Source: Eukaryota sp. TZLM1-RC (Eukaryota > Metamonada: BaSk clade). Taken from it: a stretch of 64,000 nucleotides of DNA. The stretch covers positions 1,648,689 to 1,712,688 of the forward strand of contig JAUPSS010000007.1 in NCBI GenBank assembly GCA_040285825.1, written 5' to 3'. Shown here one piece after another: positions 25,549 through 39,947 of the stretch. Each line of letters opens with the position of its first letter. Positions within the stretch are counted from its first letter, which is position 1. A model generated the notes under the pieces. That model had not been told where the DNA came from, did no database searches, and saw only the letters and a program-made list of their open reading frames with translations. The position numbers were made by a program, and so were the translations under genes.

Positions 25549-25997
25549 TTCAGCGCATGCTGATGACATGCACTTACAAGTTATTCCTCGTTCAAGACCC
25601 ATAATTGCAAGGATCTATCCCAGTCAAGATAGGTATTCACAAGATTACCCAAACCTTTCGGTTAAGGACAAACTCGTTGTACCTACCATTGTAGCGCGCG
25701 TGCGGCCCAGAACATCTAAGGGCATCACAGACCTGTTATTGCCTAAACCTTCCTCTGTGTAAAACCACAGCAGTCTCGCTAAGAAGTTCAAACTATCCGA
25801 AAATAGAATAAAACTAGTTAGCAATTTAGATCTCGTTCGTTATCGGAATTAACCAGACAAATCACTCCACCAACTAAGAACGGCCATGCGCCACTAACCG
25901 TAAGATCATGAAAGAGCTATCAATCTGTCAATCCTTATCACGTCTGGACCTGGTAAGTTTCTCCGTGTTGAGTCAGATTAAGCCGCAGGCTCCACAA

Positions 25998-26056
<59 letters not shown>

Positions 26057-27145
26057 TTACCCAAGAACTTATGGTTTCCCATAAGGTGCTAATAGGGTCG
26101 TATTTAACGCCTACTAATCCCTAGTCGGCATAGTTTATGGTTGAGACTACGACGGTGTCTAATCGTCTTCGATCCCCCAACTTTCGACCTTGATTAATGA
26201 GAACATCTTTGGCAAATGCTTTCGCAGTAGTTAGTCATCCGGCAATCCAAGAATTTCACCTCTGACACCGGAGTACTAATGCCCCCAACTGTCCCTTTTA
26301 ATCATTACTCTAGTTCTCAAAACCAATAAAACAGAACCAAAGTCCTATTCTATTATTCCATGCTAAGTTATTCAATTGCATAAAGCCTGCTTTGAACACT
26401 CTAATTTTTTCAAAGTAAACGGTCTGAATTCAATAGCCACCGCCGAAGCAAATGACTAGTGTCCTCAGACAGAAGAATCTGTTTACCAACAGGAAAACCT
26501 GAAGATACGCAAATTCTGAGATTCAACTACGGACGATTTAAACGCAGCAATTTTAAGATACACTACTAGAGCTGGAATTACCGCGGCTGCTGGCACCAGA
26601 CTTGCCCTCTAGTAGCTCCTCGTTAAAGGTTTTAAGTTGTACTCATTCCAATTACGAACTCAAAAGAGCCCAGTATTGTTATTTTTTGTCACTACCTCCT
26701 CGTAATGAGATTGGGTAATTTTCGCGCCTGCTGCCTTCCTTGGATGTGGTAGCCATTTCTCAGGCTCCCTCTCCGGAATCAAACCCTAATTCCCCGTTAC
26801 CCGTCATCACCATCGTAAGCCACTACCTTACGATTTAGTTGATAGGGCAGTGATTTAAATGATATGTCGCTGTCCGAAGACATGCGATCAGCATAGTTAT
26901 TATGATTCACCAAAGACCTGTTGCCAGGATTGGTTTTGTATCTAATAAATGCATACTTCAAAAGAAGTATTTGCTGCATGTATTAGCTCTAGAATTACCA
27001 CGGTTATCCAAGTAGTAAGTACTATCAAATAAATTATCACTGATTTAATGAGCCATTCGCTGTTTCGGAGAAAACTCCTGAACTTAGACATGCATGGCTT
27101 AATCTTTGAGACAAGCATATGCCTACTGGCAGGATCAACCAGGTA
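25364..27145 (-). rRNA. 18S (small subunit) ribosomal RNA, complete
   Basis: About 1,780 nt. The 5' end is TACCTGGTTGATCCTGCCAG (27145) and the 3' end is GTAGGTGAACCTGCGGATGGATCATT (25364). The universal 515-type block GGTGCCAGCAGCCGCGGTAA lies near 26579-26598 and the ACACACCGCCCGTCGC block near 25512-25532. Size is close to the usual eukaryotic 1.8 kb, with no long expansion segments or introns. The short protein frames across it are chance. Confidence 0.96.
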
Positions 27146-27735
27146 TCAACAATAAAACATTCCGATTAAAAAACCAGAAAAGTTCATAAATGTTACCTTT
27201 TGTGAAATCAATCAAATATGATTGTATCAATGTTGATCATTTGTGCTTTCCATAAAGATCCATTACATCCTGATAAATGTAATCAAATCTTATTGATGTG
27301 TCAATTTAAATTTTCAATCAAAAATGATTTCCCATAAAATTCGACACGTGTAGTAAAATTTAATGTTTCCATTAAGGCTTACATACAACACCAAAATTTT
27401 GTTCAACATGAACAATTGAGCTGTTTTCACATTTTCATAAATTATTTAAAAACAATCAATTGAAAATGATCAAATAGCAAGTACTTTCCGAAATGGGATA
27501 AAAAAATGAAAATTTCTTTCATTTCCTGACCCCCATTTCACGTTTCGCCATTTTTTGTGGTCTGATCTCATTTGGATGATTTTGAATCAATTTGTATAAA
27601 ACAAAGAACCTTTTGTAAAATCCACAATTTTAGACCATAATGGTCATCACTGTAAAACAACACCAGCAAATGCTATAACTAGAAATCTTTGATTCGTGTT
27701 TATACAAAAAACAAATCAACAGAACCAAAATCTAT
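27146..27735 (-). other. 5' external spacer of rDNA (promoter region not resolved)
   Basis: About 590 bp upstream of 18S, AT-rich and without a gene. It should contain the external transcribed spacer and perhaps the RNA polymerase I start, but I cannot place the start because these promoters are not conserved in sequence. Confidence 0.6.
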
Positions 27736-28262
27736 TGGATGATGGGTTGGTAAAATTCCAATGTCAAAATTGGAAAATCTGAAGTTTGAAACCAGACCCA
27801 AAATCTGATCTTCCAACCTGAGCAACCTTCTGCGGTTTTTCTCATTTCCGTACTCCGACTTTGGGATGCGTCTGTAACTTCAAACACATTATACTCTTAG
27901 TGCCATGATTCTTGGGGGCAGAAGGGTAGACATCACAATTGCCATCAGTGCAGCAGCCTTGCCTAGCGCATTTTGGATTTCTATTCCGTAAATCTTGTAC
28001 CTATCGGTTATTGTAAGTGTTTCGTTTGACTCAATCACTCTTTTGATCTCAATTGTTCATGGATTGGCTTGATGTCTTCACCGTTGTACTTTCTTCTTGA
28101 TGAAGACTCTATCATAATAAAGTTTTCCTGGACAGTATTCTTTTCAGTACATACATCATCTTTTCTGCCAACACTATTGTTTTCAAGATTGCCATTGAAA
28201 CAGAATACATAAATCATTTCTTCATGTATCAAACCTGCCTTGTATCACTTGTGCATAAGCAT

Positions 28263-28285
28263 GTTTTCACAGAAAGTGTGAAAAC
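28263..28285. other. Perfect 9-bp inverted repeat in 2.07-kb unit 1
   Basis: GTTTTCACA, a five-base spacer, then TGTGAAAAC. It recurs at the same place in the other two units (30328-30350 and 32394-32416) with no change. It could be a protein-binding or processing site in the rDNA spacer; nothing in the sequence decides which. Confidence 0.6.
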
Positions 28286-30327
28286 ACAATAACATTCAAC
28301 AGCGTTTGAAACACTCATATGGATATTACAATTCAAAGATTTATTGTCAAGTGTGGAGTCTTTTTGTCATATAAGAAATGGGGATTTCAAATGAAAACTA
28401 TGACAAATTGTTTTAGCTTTTTTGGTGCAGTATTTTTGATCAATAGAGCATCTAGTTTTGTGTACTGATTTTGCAATAAAAGTGTTTGTTGAATTTATGA
28501 AATTTTAAACTTATTTTTTATTTATGTTTAATAAAAAAAGAAAAATTTCTTTATCAATGTAAAAGTTCACGCAACAATGTTTTTTTACACCAAAAATGTG
28601 ATCAAGAACACATGTTGTATTTATAAACTTGAAAACTTCTCTTGTAAAATGCGCCATTCGTTTCCCATTTTTTTCAAAGGCAAGATAACCATGTATAAAT
28701 TGTCGCAAATGTTGTAAAAAGATTATCAACAAAGGAATTCAAATCAAATGAATGACATGAACATTGGTTTTAATGATGTATAAAGCTCATAAATTTTGAA
28801 AAAGATACTGACCTAATCAAAAGAATGATAATCGTGCAGAAAATAGCGTTACCGTTGCCATATACAAACGATCACCTTTTGATTCAAATCAAACAAACGA
28901 TATCTGTTTCTAGAATACATTCAAAATGAAAGTGAAATTGTAAATTTTTTTGGAATTTATTTTTTTGTTTCTGTCAAATAACAAAAGTAAAATAATTTTT
29001 CTTTATCAATGTAAAAGTTCATGCAACAATGTTTTTCTACACCAAAAATGTGATCAAGAACACATGCTGTATTTATAAACTTGAAAACTTCTCATGTAAA
29101 ATGCGCCATTCGTTTCCATTTTTTCAAAGGCAAGATAACCATGTATAAATTGTCGCAAATGTTGTAAAAAGATTATCAACAAAGGAATTCAAATCAAATG
29201 AATGACATGAACATTGGTTTTAATGATGTATAAAGCTCATAAATTTTGAAAAGATACTGACCTAATCAAAAGAATGATAATCGTGCAGAAAATAGCGTTA
29301 CCGTTGCCATATACAAACGATCACCTTTTGATTCAAATCAAACAAACGATATCTGTTTCTAGAATACATTCAAAATGAAAGTGAAACTGTAAATTTTTTG
29401 GAATTTATTTTTTTGTTTCTGTCAAATAACAAAAGTAAAATAATTTTCTTTATCAATGTAAAAGTTCACGCAACAATGTTTTTCTACACCAAAAATGTGA
29501 TCAAAAACAAGTGGTGCTATTCATAAATTGAAAACTTCTCCTGTAAATTGCGCCATTCGTTTCGATTTTTTTAAAGGCAAGATAACCATGTATAAATTGT
29601 CGCAACAGTTGCAAAAGGATTATCAACAAAGAATTTAAATCAGATCAATGACATGAACATTGGTTTCAATGATGCATAAAGCTCAAAATTTTGAAAGAAA
29701 TACTAATCTAATCAAAAGAATGATAATCGTACAGAAATTAGCGTTACCGTTGCCATATACGAACACATGCAGAAAACAGGAAAGCAAAACCAAAATTAAT
29801 TGCATTATGGGTTGGTAAAATTCCAATGTCAAAATTGGAAAATCTGAAGTTTGAAACCAGACCCAAAATCTGATCTTCCAACCTGAGCAACCTTCTGCGG
29901 TTTTTCTCATTTCCGTACTCCGACTTTGGGATGCGTCTGTAACTTCAAACACATTATACTCTTAGTGCCATGATTCTTGGGGGCAGAAGGGTAGGCATCA
30001 CGATTGCCATCAGTGCAGCAGCCTTGCCTAGCGCATTTTGGCTTTCTATTCCGTAAATCTTGTACCTATCGGTTATTGTAAGTGTTTCGTTTGACTCAAT
30101 CACTCTTTTGATCTCAATTGTTCATGGATTGGCTTGATGTCTTCACCGTTGTACTTTCTTCTTGATGAAGACTCTATCATAATAAAGTTTTCCTGGACAG
30201 TATTCTTTTCAGTACATACATCATCTTTTCTGCCAACACTATTGTTTTCAAGATTGCCATTGAAACAGAATACATAAATCATTTCTTCATGTATCAAACC
30301 TGCCTTGTATCACTTGTGCATAAGCAT

Positions 30328-30350
30328 GTTTTCACAGAAAGTGTGAAAAC
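30328..30350. other. Perfect 9-bp inverted repeat in 2.07-kb unit 2
   Basis: Second copy of the hairpin at 28263-28285, arms and loop unchanged. Confidence 0.6.
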
Positions 30351-32393
30351 ACAATAACATTCAACAGCGTTTGAAACACTCATATGGATATTACAATTCA
30401 AAGATTTATTGTCAAGTGTGGAGTCTTTTTGTCATATAAGAAATGGGGATTTCAAATGAAAACTATGACAAATTGTTTTAGCTTTTTTGGTGCAGTATTT
30501 TTGATCAATAGAGCATCTAGTTTCGTGTACTGATTTTGCAATAAAAGTGTTTGTTGAATTTATGAAATTTTAAACTTATTTTTTATTTATGTTTAATAAA
30601 AAAAAGAAAAACTTCTTTATCAATGTAAAAGTTCACGCAACAATGTTTTTTTACACCAAAAATGTGATCAAGAACACATGTTGTATTTATAAACTTGAAA
30701 ACTTCTCTTGTAAAATGCGCCATTCGTTTCCATTTTTTCAAAGGCAAGATAACCATGTATAAATTGTCGCAAATGTTGTAAAAAGATTATCAACAAAGGA
30801 ATTCAAATCAAATGAATGACATGAACATTGGTTTTAATGATGTATAAAGCTCATAAATTTTGAAAAAGATACTGACCTAATCAAAAGAATGATAATCGTG
30901 CAGAAAATAGCGTTACCGTTGCCATATACAAACGATCACCTTTTGATTCAAATCAAACAAACGATATCTGTTTCTAGAATACATTCAAAATGAAAGTGAA
31001 ACTGTAAATTTTTTGGAATTTATTTTTTTGTTTCTGTCAAATAACAAAAGTAAAATAATTTTCTTTATCAATGTAAAAGTTCATGCAACAATGTTTTTCT
31101 ACACCAAAAATGTGATCAAGAACACATGCTGTATTTATAAACTTGAAAACTTCTCTTGTAAAATGCGCCATTCGTTTCCATTTTTTCAAAGGCAAGATAA
31201 CCATGTATAAATTGTCGCAAATGTTGTAAAAAGATTATCAACAAAGGAATTCAAATCAAATGAATGACATGAACATTGGTTTTAATGATGTATAAAGCTC
31301 ATAAATTTTGAAAAAGATACTGACCTAATCAAAAGAATGATAATCGTGCAGAAAATAGCGTTACCGTTGCCATATACAAACGATCACCTTTTGATTCAGG
31401 TCAAACAAATGATATCTGTTTCTAGAATACATTCAAAACGAAAGTGAAACTGTAAATTTTTTTGGAATTTATTTTTTTGTTTCTGTCAAATAACAAAAGT
31501 AAAATAATTTTTCTTTATCAATGTAAAATTTCATGCAACAATGTTATTTTACACCAAAAATGTGATCAAGAACACATGCTGTATTTATAAACTTGAAAAC
31601 TTCTTTTGTAAAATGCGCCATTCGTTTCGATTTTTTCAAAGGCAAGATAACCATGTATAAATTGTCGCAACAGTTGCAAAAGGATTATCAACAAAGGAAT
31701 TTAAATCAGATCAATGACATGAACATTGGTTTCAATGATGCATAAAGCTCAAAATTTTGAAAGAAATACTAATCTAATCAAAAGAAAGATAATCGTGCAG
31801 AAATTAGCGTTACCCTTGCCATATACGAACACATGCAGAAAACAGGAAAGCAAAACCAAAATTAATTGCATTATGGGTTGGTAAAATTCCAATGTCAAAA
31901 TTGGAAAATCTGAAGTTTGAAACCAGACCCAAAATCTGATCTTCCAACCTGAGCAACCTTCTGCGGTTTTTTTCATTTCCGTACTCCGACTTTGGGATGC
32001 GTCTGTAACTTCAAACACATTATACTCTTAGTGCCATGATTCTTGGGGGCAGAAGGGTAGACATCACAATTGCCATCAGTGCAGCAGCCTTGCCTAGCGC
32101 ATTTTGGATTTCTATTCCGTAAATCTTGTACCTATCGGTTATTGTAAGTGTTTCGTTTGACTCAATCACTCTTTTGATCTCAATTGTTCATGGATTGGCT
32201 TGATGTCTTCACCGTTGTACTTTCTTCTTGATGAAGACTCTATCGTAATAAAGTTTTCCTGGACAGTATTCTTTTCAGTACATACATCATCTTTTCTGCC
32301 AACACTATTGTTTTCAAGATTGCCATTGAAACAGAATACATAAATCATTTCTTCATGTATCAAACCTGCCTTGTATCACTTGTGCATAAGCAT

Positions 32394-32416
32394 GTTTTCA
32401 CAGAAAGTGTGAAAAC
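32394..32416. other. Perfect 9-bp inverted repeat in truncated 2.07-kb unit 3
   Basis: Third copy of the hairpin at 28263-28285, arms and loop unchanged although the unit is cut off 280 bp further on. Confidence 0.6.
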
Positions 32417-32693
32417 ACAATAACATTCAACAGCGTTTGAAACACTCATATGGATATTACAATTCAAAGATTTATTGTCAAGTGTGGAGTCTTTTTTGTC
32501 ATATAAGAAATGGGGATTTCAAATGAAAACTATGCCAAATTGTTTTAGCTTTTTTGGTGCAGTATTTTTGATCAATAGAGCATCTTGTTTCGCGTACTTA
32601 TTTTGCAATAAAAGTGTTTGTTGAATTTATGAAATTTTAAATTTATTTTTTATTTATGTTTAAAAAAATGAACAAAAACTTCTTTATCAATGT

Positions 32694-35600
32694 TTTACAA
32701 AAAAAAATGTTTAAAAAATTACACTCAATGATTCAAAATATACAAAAAAAAATCATTTGAAAAAATGTAATCATGAGTTTGTACTGATCAAAGTAACACA
32801 TAGCCAACATTACTAACACACAATTTCACACAAAGTTTGATCACAAGTTGATCACATCTAGTACATAAAGACTACATGCAACTCATCTAATCACACCAAT
32901 GACCATTCAACCAATCATACCAATGACTAATCAAATGACCATAGCACGGACTTTAACACCACAATTGTTATATTAATTGTCCCAAAATGGACTTTAAAGA
33001 TTTGACCAATGATTGTAATAAACAACCATTGGTCAATATACGAAACTAGGAACTTCATATGAGCCTCAGTAAATCGTATCAAAAACGATACTCTTACACT
33101 TACAGCAATTGTTTTATTAGTTTACAACATTCAATTGTATACTTTTGATTTTTTACTTTTTTTACAATTTAATGTTTAAAAATTAATACACTCAATTAAT
33201 TCAAATATATACAAAATCATTTGAAAATGTAATCATGAGTTTGTACTGATCAAGTAACACATAGCCAACATTACTCACACACAATTTCACACAAAGTTTG
33301 ATCACAAGTTGATCACATCTAGTACATAAAGACTACATGCAACTCATCTAATCATACCAATGACCATTCAACCAATCATACCAATGACTACTCAAATGAC
33401 CATAGCACGGACTTTAACACCACAATTGTTATATTAATTGTCCCAAAATGGACTTTAAAGATTTGACCAATGATTGTAATAAACAACCATTGGTCAATAT
33501 ACGAAACTAGGAACTTCATATGAGCCTCAGTAAATCGTATCAAAAACGATACTCTTACACTTACAGCAATTGTTTTATTAGTTTACAACATTCAATTGTA
33601 TACTTTTTGATTTTTTACTTTTTTTACAATTTAATGTTTAAAAATTAATACACTCAATTAATTCAAATATATACAAAATCATTTGAAAATGTAATCATGA
33701 GTTTGTACTGATCAAGTAACACATAGCCAACATTACTCACACACAATTTCACACAAAGTTTGATCACAAGTTGATCACATCTAGTACATAAGGACTACAT
33801 GCAACTCATCTAATCACACCAATGACCATTCAACCAATCATACCAATGACTACTCAAATGACCATAGCACGGACTTTAACACCACAATTGTTATATTAAT
33901 TGTCCCAAAATGGACTTTAAAGATTTGACCAATGATTGTAATAAACAACCATTGGTCAATATACGAAACTAGGAACTTCATATGAGCCTCAGTAAATCGT
34001 ATCAAAAACGATACTCTTACACTTACAGCAATTGTTTTATTAGTTTACAACATTCAATTGTATACTTTTTGATTTTTTACTTTTTTTACAATTTAATGTT
34101 TAAAAATTAATACACTCAATTAATTCAAATATATACAAAATCATTTGAAAATGTAATCATGAGTTTGTACTGATCAAGTAACACATAGCCAACATTACTC
34201 ACACACAATTTCACACAAAGTTTGATCACAAGTTGATCACATCTAGTACATAAAGACTACATGCAACTCATCTAATCACACCAATGACCATTCAACCAAT
34301 CAAACCAATGACTACTCAAATGACCATAGCACGGACTTTAACACCACAATTGTTATATTAATTGTCCCAAAATGGACTTTAAAGATTTGACCAATGATTG
34401 TAATAAACAACCATTGGTCAATATACGAAACTAGGAACTTCATATGAGCCTCAGTAAATCGTATCAAAAACGATACTCTTACACTTACAGCAATTGTTTT
34501 ATTAGTTTACAACATTCAATTGTATACTTTTTGATTTTTTACTTTTTTTACAATTTAATGTTTAAAAATTAATACACTCAATTAATTCAAATATATACAA
34601 AATCATTTGAAAATGTAATCATGAGTTTGTACTGATCAAGTAACACATAGCCAACATTACTCACACACAATTTCACACAAAGTTTGATCACAAGTTGATC
34701 ACATCTAGTACATAAAGACTACATGCAACTCATCTAATCATACCAATGACCATTCAACCAATCATACCAATGACTACTCAAATGACCATAGCACGGACTT
34801 TAACACCACAATTGTTATATTAATTGTCCCAAAATGGACTTTAAAGATTTGACCAATGATTGTAATAAACAACCATTGGTCAATATACGAAACTAGGAAC
34901 TTCATATGAGCCTCAGTAAATCGTATCAAAAACGATACTCTTACACTTACAGCAATTGTTTTATTAGTTTACAACATTCAATTGTATACTTTTTGATTTT
35001 TTACTTTTTTTCAATTTAATGTTTAAAAATTAATACACTCAATTAATTCAAATATATACAAAATCATTTGAAAATGTAATCATGAGTTTGTACTGATCAA
35101 GTAACACATAGCCAACATTACTAACACACAATTTCACACAAAGTTTGATCACAAGTTGATCACATCTAGTACATAAAGACTACATGCAACTCATCTAATC
35201 ATACCAATGACCATTCAACCAATCATACCAATGACTACTCAAATGACCATAGCACGGACTTTAACACCACAATTGTTATATTAATTGTCCCAAAATGGAC
35301 TTTAAAGATTTGACCAATGATTGTAATAAACAACCATTGGTCAATATACGAAACTAGGAACTTCATATGAGCCTCAGTAAATCGTATCAAAAACGATACT
35401 CTTACACTTACAGCAATTGTTTTATTAGTTTACAACATTCAATTGTATACTTTTTGATTTTTTACTTTTTTACAATTTAATGTTTAAAAATTAATACACT
35501 CAATTAATTCAAATATATACAAAATCATTTGAAAATGTAATCATGAGTTTGTACTGATCAAGTAACACATAGCCAACATTACTAACACACAATTTCACAC

Positions 35601-38600
35601 AAAGTTTGATCACAAGTTGATCACATCTAGTACATAAAGACTACATGCAACTCACCAATGACCATTCAACCAATCATACCAATGACTACTCAAATGACCA
35701 TAGCACGGACTTTAACACCACAATTGTTATATTAATTGTCCCAAAATGGACTTTAAAGATTTGACCAATGATTGTAATAAACAACCATTGGTCAATATAC
35801 GAAACTAGGAACTTCATATGAGCCTCAGTAAATCGTATCAAAAACGATACTCTTACACTTACAGCAATTGTTTTATTAGTTTACAACATTCAATTGTATA
35901 CTTTTTGATTTTTTACTTTTTTTACAATTTAATGTTTAAAAATTAATACACTCAATTAATTCAAATATATACAAAATCATTTGAAAATGTAATCATGAGT
36001 TTGTACTGATCAAGTAACACATAGCCAACATTACTAACACACAATTTCACACAAAGTTTGATCACAAGTTGATCACATCTAGTACATAAAGACTACATGC
36101 AACTCATCTAATCATACCAATGACCATTCAACCAATCATACCAATGACTACTCAAATGACCATAGCACGGACTTTAACACCACAATTGTTATATTAATTG
36201 TCCCAAAATGGACTTTAAAGATTTGACCAATGATTGTAATAAACAACCATTGGTCAATATACGAAACTAGGAACTTCATATGAGCCTCAGTAAATCGTAT
36301 CAAAAACGATACTCTTACACTTACAGCAATTGTTTTATTAGTTTACAACATTCAATTGTATACTTTTTGATTTTTTACTTTTTTACAATTTAATGTTTAA
36401 AAATTAATACACTCAATTAATTCAAATATATACAAAATCATTTGAAAATGTAATCATGAGTTTGTACTGATCAAGTAACACATAGCCAACATTACTAACA
36501 CACAATTTCACACAAAGTTTGATCACAAGTTGATCACATCTAGTACATAAAGACTACATGCAACTCATCTAATCATACCAATGACCATTCAACCAATCAT
36601 ACCAATGACTACTCAAATGACCATAGCACGGACTTTAACACCACAATTGTTATATTAATTGTCCCAAAATGGACTTTAAAGATTTGACCAATGATTGTAA
36701 TAAACAACCATTGGTCAATATACGAAACTAGGAACTTCATATGAGCCTCAGTAAATCGTATCAAAAACGATACTCTTACACTTACAGCAATTGTTTTATT
36801 AGTTTACAACATTCAATTGTATACTTTTTGATTTTTTACTTTTTTACAATTTAATGTTTAAAAATTAATACACTCAATTAATTCAAATATATACAAAATC
36901 ATTTGAAAATGTAATCATGAGTTTGTACTGATCAAGTAACACATAGCCAACATTACTCACACACAATTTCACACAAAGTTTGATCACAAGTTGATCACAT
37001 CTAGTACATAAAGACTACATGCAACTCATCTAATCATACCAATGACCATTCAACCAATCATACCAATGACTACTCAAATGACCATAGCACGGACTTTAAC
37101 ACCACAATTGTTATATTAATTGTCCCAAAATGGACTTTAAAGATTTGACCAATGATTGTAATAAACAACCATTGGTCAATATACGAAACTAGGAACTTCA
37201 TATGAGCCTCAGTAAATCGTATCAAAAACGATACTCTTACACTTACAGCAATTGTTTTATTAGTTTACAACATTCAATTGTATACTTTTTGATTTTTTAC
37301 TTTTTTACAATTTAATGTTTAAAAATTAATACACTCAATTAATTCAAATATATACAAAATCATTTGAAAATGTAATCATGAGTTTGTACTGATCAAGTAA
37401 CACATAGCCAACATTACTAACACACAATTTCACACAAAGTTTGATCACAAGTTGATCACATCTAGTACATAAAGACTACATGCAACTCATCTAATCATAC
37501 CAATGACCATTCAACCAATCATACCAATGACTAATCAAATGACCATAGCAAGGACTTTAACACCACAATTGTTATATTAATTGTCCCAAAATGGACTTTA
37601 AAGATTTGACCAATGATTGTAATAAACAACCATTGGTCAATATACGAAACTAGGAACTTCATATGAGCCTCAGTAAATCGTATCAAAAAAACGATACTCT
37701 TACACTTACAGCAATTGTTTTATTAGTTTACAACATTCAATTGTATACTTTTTGATTTTTTACTTTTTTACAATTTAATGTTTAAAAATTAATACACTCA
37801 ATTAATTCAAATATATACAAAATCATTTGAAAATGTAATCATGAGTTTGTACTGATCAAGTAACACATAGCCAACATTACTAACACACAATTTCACACAA
37901 AGTTTGATCACAAGTTGATCACATCTAGTACATAAAGACTACATGCAACTCATCTAATCATACCAATGACCATTCAACCAATCATACCAATGACTAATCA
38001 AATGACCATAGCAAGGACTTTAACACCACAATTGTTATAATAATTGTCCCAAAATGGACTTTAAAGATTTGACCAATGATTGTAATAAACAACCATTGGT
38101 CAATATACGAAACTAGGAACTTCATATGAGCCTCAGTAAATCGTATCAAATACGATACTCTTACACTTACAGCAATTGTTTTATTAGTTTACAACATTCA
38201 ATTGTATACTTTTTGATTTTTTACTTTTTTTACAATTTAATGTTTAAAAATTAATACACTCAATTAATTCAAATATATACAAAATCAATTGAAAATGTAA
38301 TCATGAGTTTGTACTGATCAAGTAACACATAGCCAACATTACTCACACACAATTTCTCACAAAGTTTGATCACCAGTTGATCACATCTAGTACATAAGGA
38401 CTACATGCAACTCACCTAATCATACCAATGACCATTCAACCAATCATACCAATGACTAATCAAATGACCATAGCACGGACTTTAACACCACAATTGTTAT
38501 ATTAATTGTCCCAAAATGGACTTTAAATATTTGACCAACGATTGTAATAAACAACCATTGGTCGATATACGAAACTAGGAACTTCATATGAGCCTCAGTA

Positions 38601-39477
38601 AATCGTATCAAAAACGATACTCTTACACTTACAGCAATTGTTTTATTAGTTTACAACATTCAATTGTATACTTTTTGATTTTTTATTTTTTTTACAATTT
38701 AATGTTTAAAAATTAATAAACTCAATTAATTCAAAAATATACAAAATCAATTGAAAATGTAATCATGAGTTTGTACTGATCAAGTAACACATAGCCAACA
38801 TTACTCACACACAATTTCACACAAAGTTTGATCACCAGTTGATCACATCTAGTACATAAGGACTACATGCAACTCACCAAATCATACCAATGACCATTCA
38901 ACCAATCATACCAATGACTACTCAAATGACCATAGCACAGATTTTAACACCACAATTGTTATAATAATTGTCCCAAAATGGACTTTAAAGATTTGACCAA
39001 TGATTGTAATAAACAACCATTGGTCAATATACGAAACTAGGAACTTCATATGAGCCTCAGTAAATCGTATCAAAAACGATACTCTTACACTTACAGCAAT
39101 GGTTTTATTAGTTTGCAACATTCAATTGTATACTTTTTGATTTTTTACTATTTTTACAATTTAATGTTTAAAAATTAATAAACTCAATTAATTCAAATAT
39201 ATACAAAATCAAATTGAAAATGTAATCACGAGTTTGTACTGATCAAGTAACACATAGCCAACATTACTCACACACAATTTCACACAAAGTTTGATCACAA
39301 CTTGATCACATCTAGTACATAAGGACTACATGCAACTCACGTAATCACAGCAATGACCATTCAACCAATCATACCAATGACTACTCAAATGACCATAGCA
39401 CGGATTTTAACAACACAATTGTTATAATAATTGTCCCAAAATGGACTTTAAAGATTTGACCAATGATTGTAATAAAC
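32694..39477 (-). repeat. Spacer tandem array 4 (~461-462 bp unit, about 14 copies), far edge of the rDNA locus
   Basis: Units start with CCATTGG at 33026, 33487, 33949, 34411, 34873, 35334, 35785, 36247, 36708, 37169, 37630, 38093, 38555 and 39017, with a partial unit before 33026. One unit (35334-35784) has lost about 10 bp. Units at 38.1-39.4 kb are visibly more diverged, as expected at an array edge that no longer takes part in homogenisation. The array ends abruptly at single-copy DNA at 39478, with no 28S gene beyond it. Confidence 0.95.
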
Positions 39478-39947
39478 ATCCAATACTGAATTAAGTGAAA
39501 TATTCAGATTGTACCTTTGATTTCGAGTGGTCATGGAACTTTTTACAATAAAACAAAAGTAATTTTTCACCAATTTGGATACATGAGGTAGCAGAATAAC
39601 TTTCATTTTGAATAGAAGTTTTAAGTTTTACAATCCTCTTGATATAATTTTTCACAAAATAAAAGAAGAGTGTTAATTTAGGTTGGTACTTTTGTTTCAA
39701 TTTTCAAACAGGTATGCCGTTATTCTTAATATAAATACTTCGTATCGAAAAATATAGTCTCCATCACTTAAAATTCATTTATTTTTAGCTAATGCAAACT
39801 TTTCAAAAAAAACTCATCTTTCTACAAATGTGCCAACATAAAGTAAATTGAAAAAGTTCAAAGACATGATCAAACTGTTTTGTAAAAAAATATTTAAAAA
39901 AAGACAAAAACATGGTTTATTGGCAATGTACACAAATTCACCCTAAC
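39478..39947. other. Intergenic, edge of rDNA locus to UFD2-like gene
   Basis: Unique AT-rich sequence between the last spacer repeat and the stop codon of the UFD2-like gene. I see no gene, repeat or clear signal in it; the 69-codon frame here has no recognisable content. Confidence 0.6.

Larger units (their letters stand above)
27736..32693 (-). repeat. 2.07-kb nested tandem repeats upstream of 18S (2 full units plus a truncated third)
   Basis: The block beginning ATGGGTTGGTAAAATTCC recurs near 27741, 29806 and 31871, a period of about 2,065 bp. The third unit is truncated near 32693, where the ~460-bp array begins. Inside each full unit is a set of three ~450-bp sub-repeats, each starting near TTTCTTTATCAATGTAAAAG (about 28541, 28998, 29446 and 30612, 31061, 31511). 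Short reading frames of 65 and 89 codons recur once per unit, but they look like passengers: no initiation context or known domain is seen. Confidence 0.9.

Noticed and set aside
22286-27000. Protein-like reading frames of 60-125 codons across the rRNA genes.
   Set aside because: They lie wholly within 18S and 28S sequence on either strand and have no coding features.
27146-27735. RNA polymerase I promoter.
   Set aside because: A start must lie upstream of 18S, but no sequence signal allows placing it, so only the spacer is listed.
28035-32363. A 65-codon frame repeated three times in the 2.07-kb units, and an 89-codon frame repeated twice.
   Set aside because: Their identity is explained by DNA-level duplication, and no known domain or start context supports coding.
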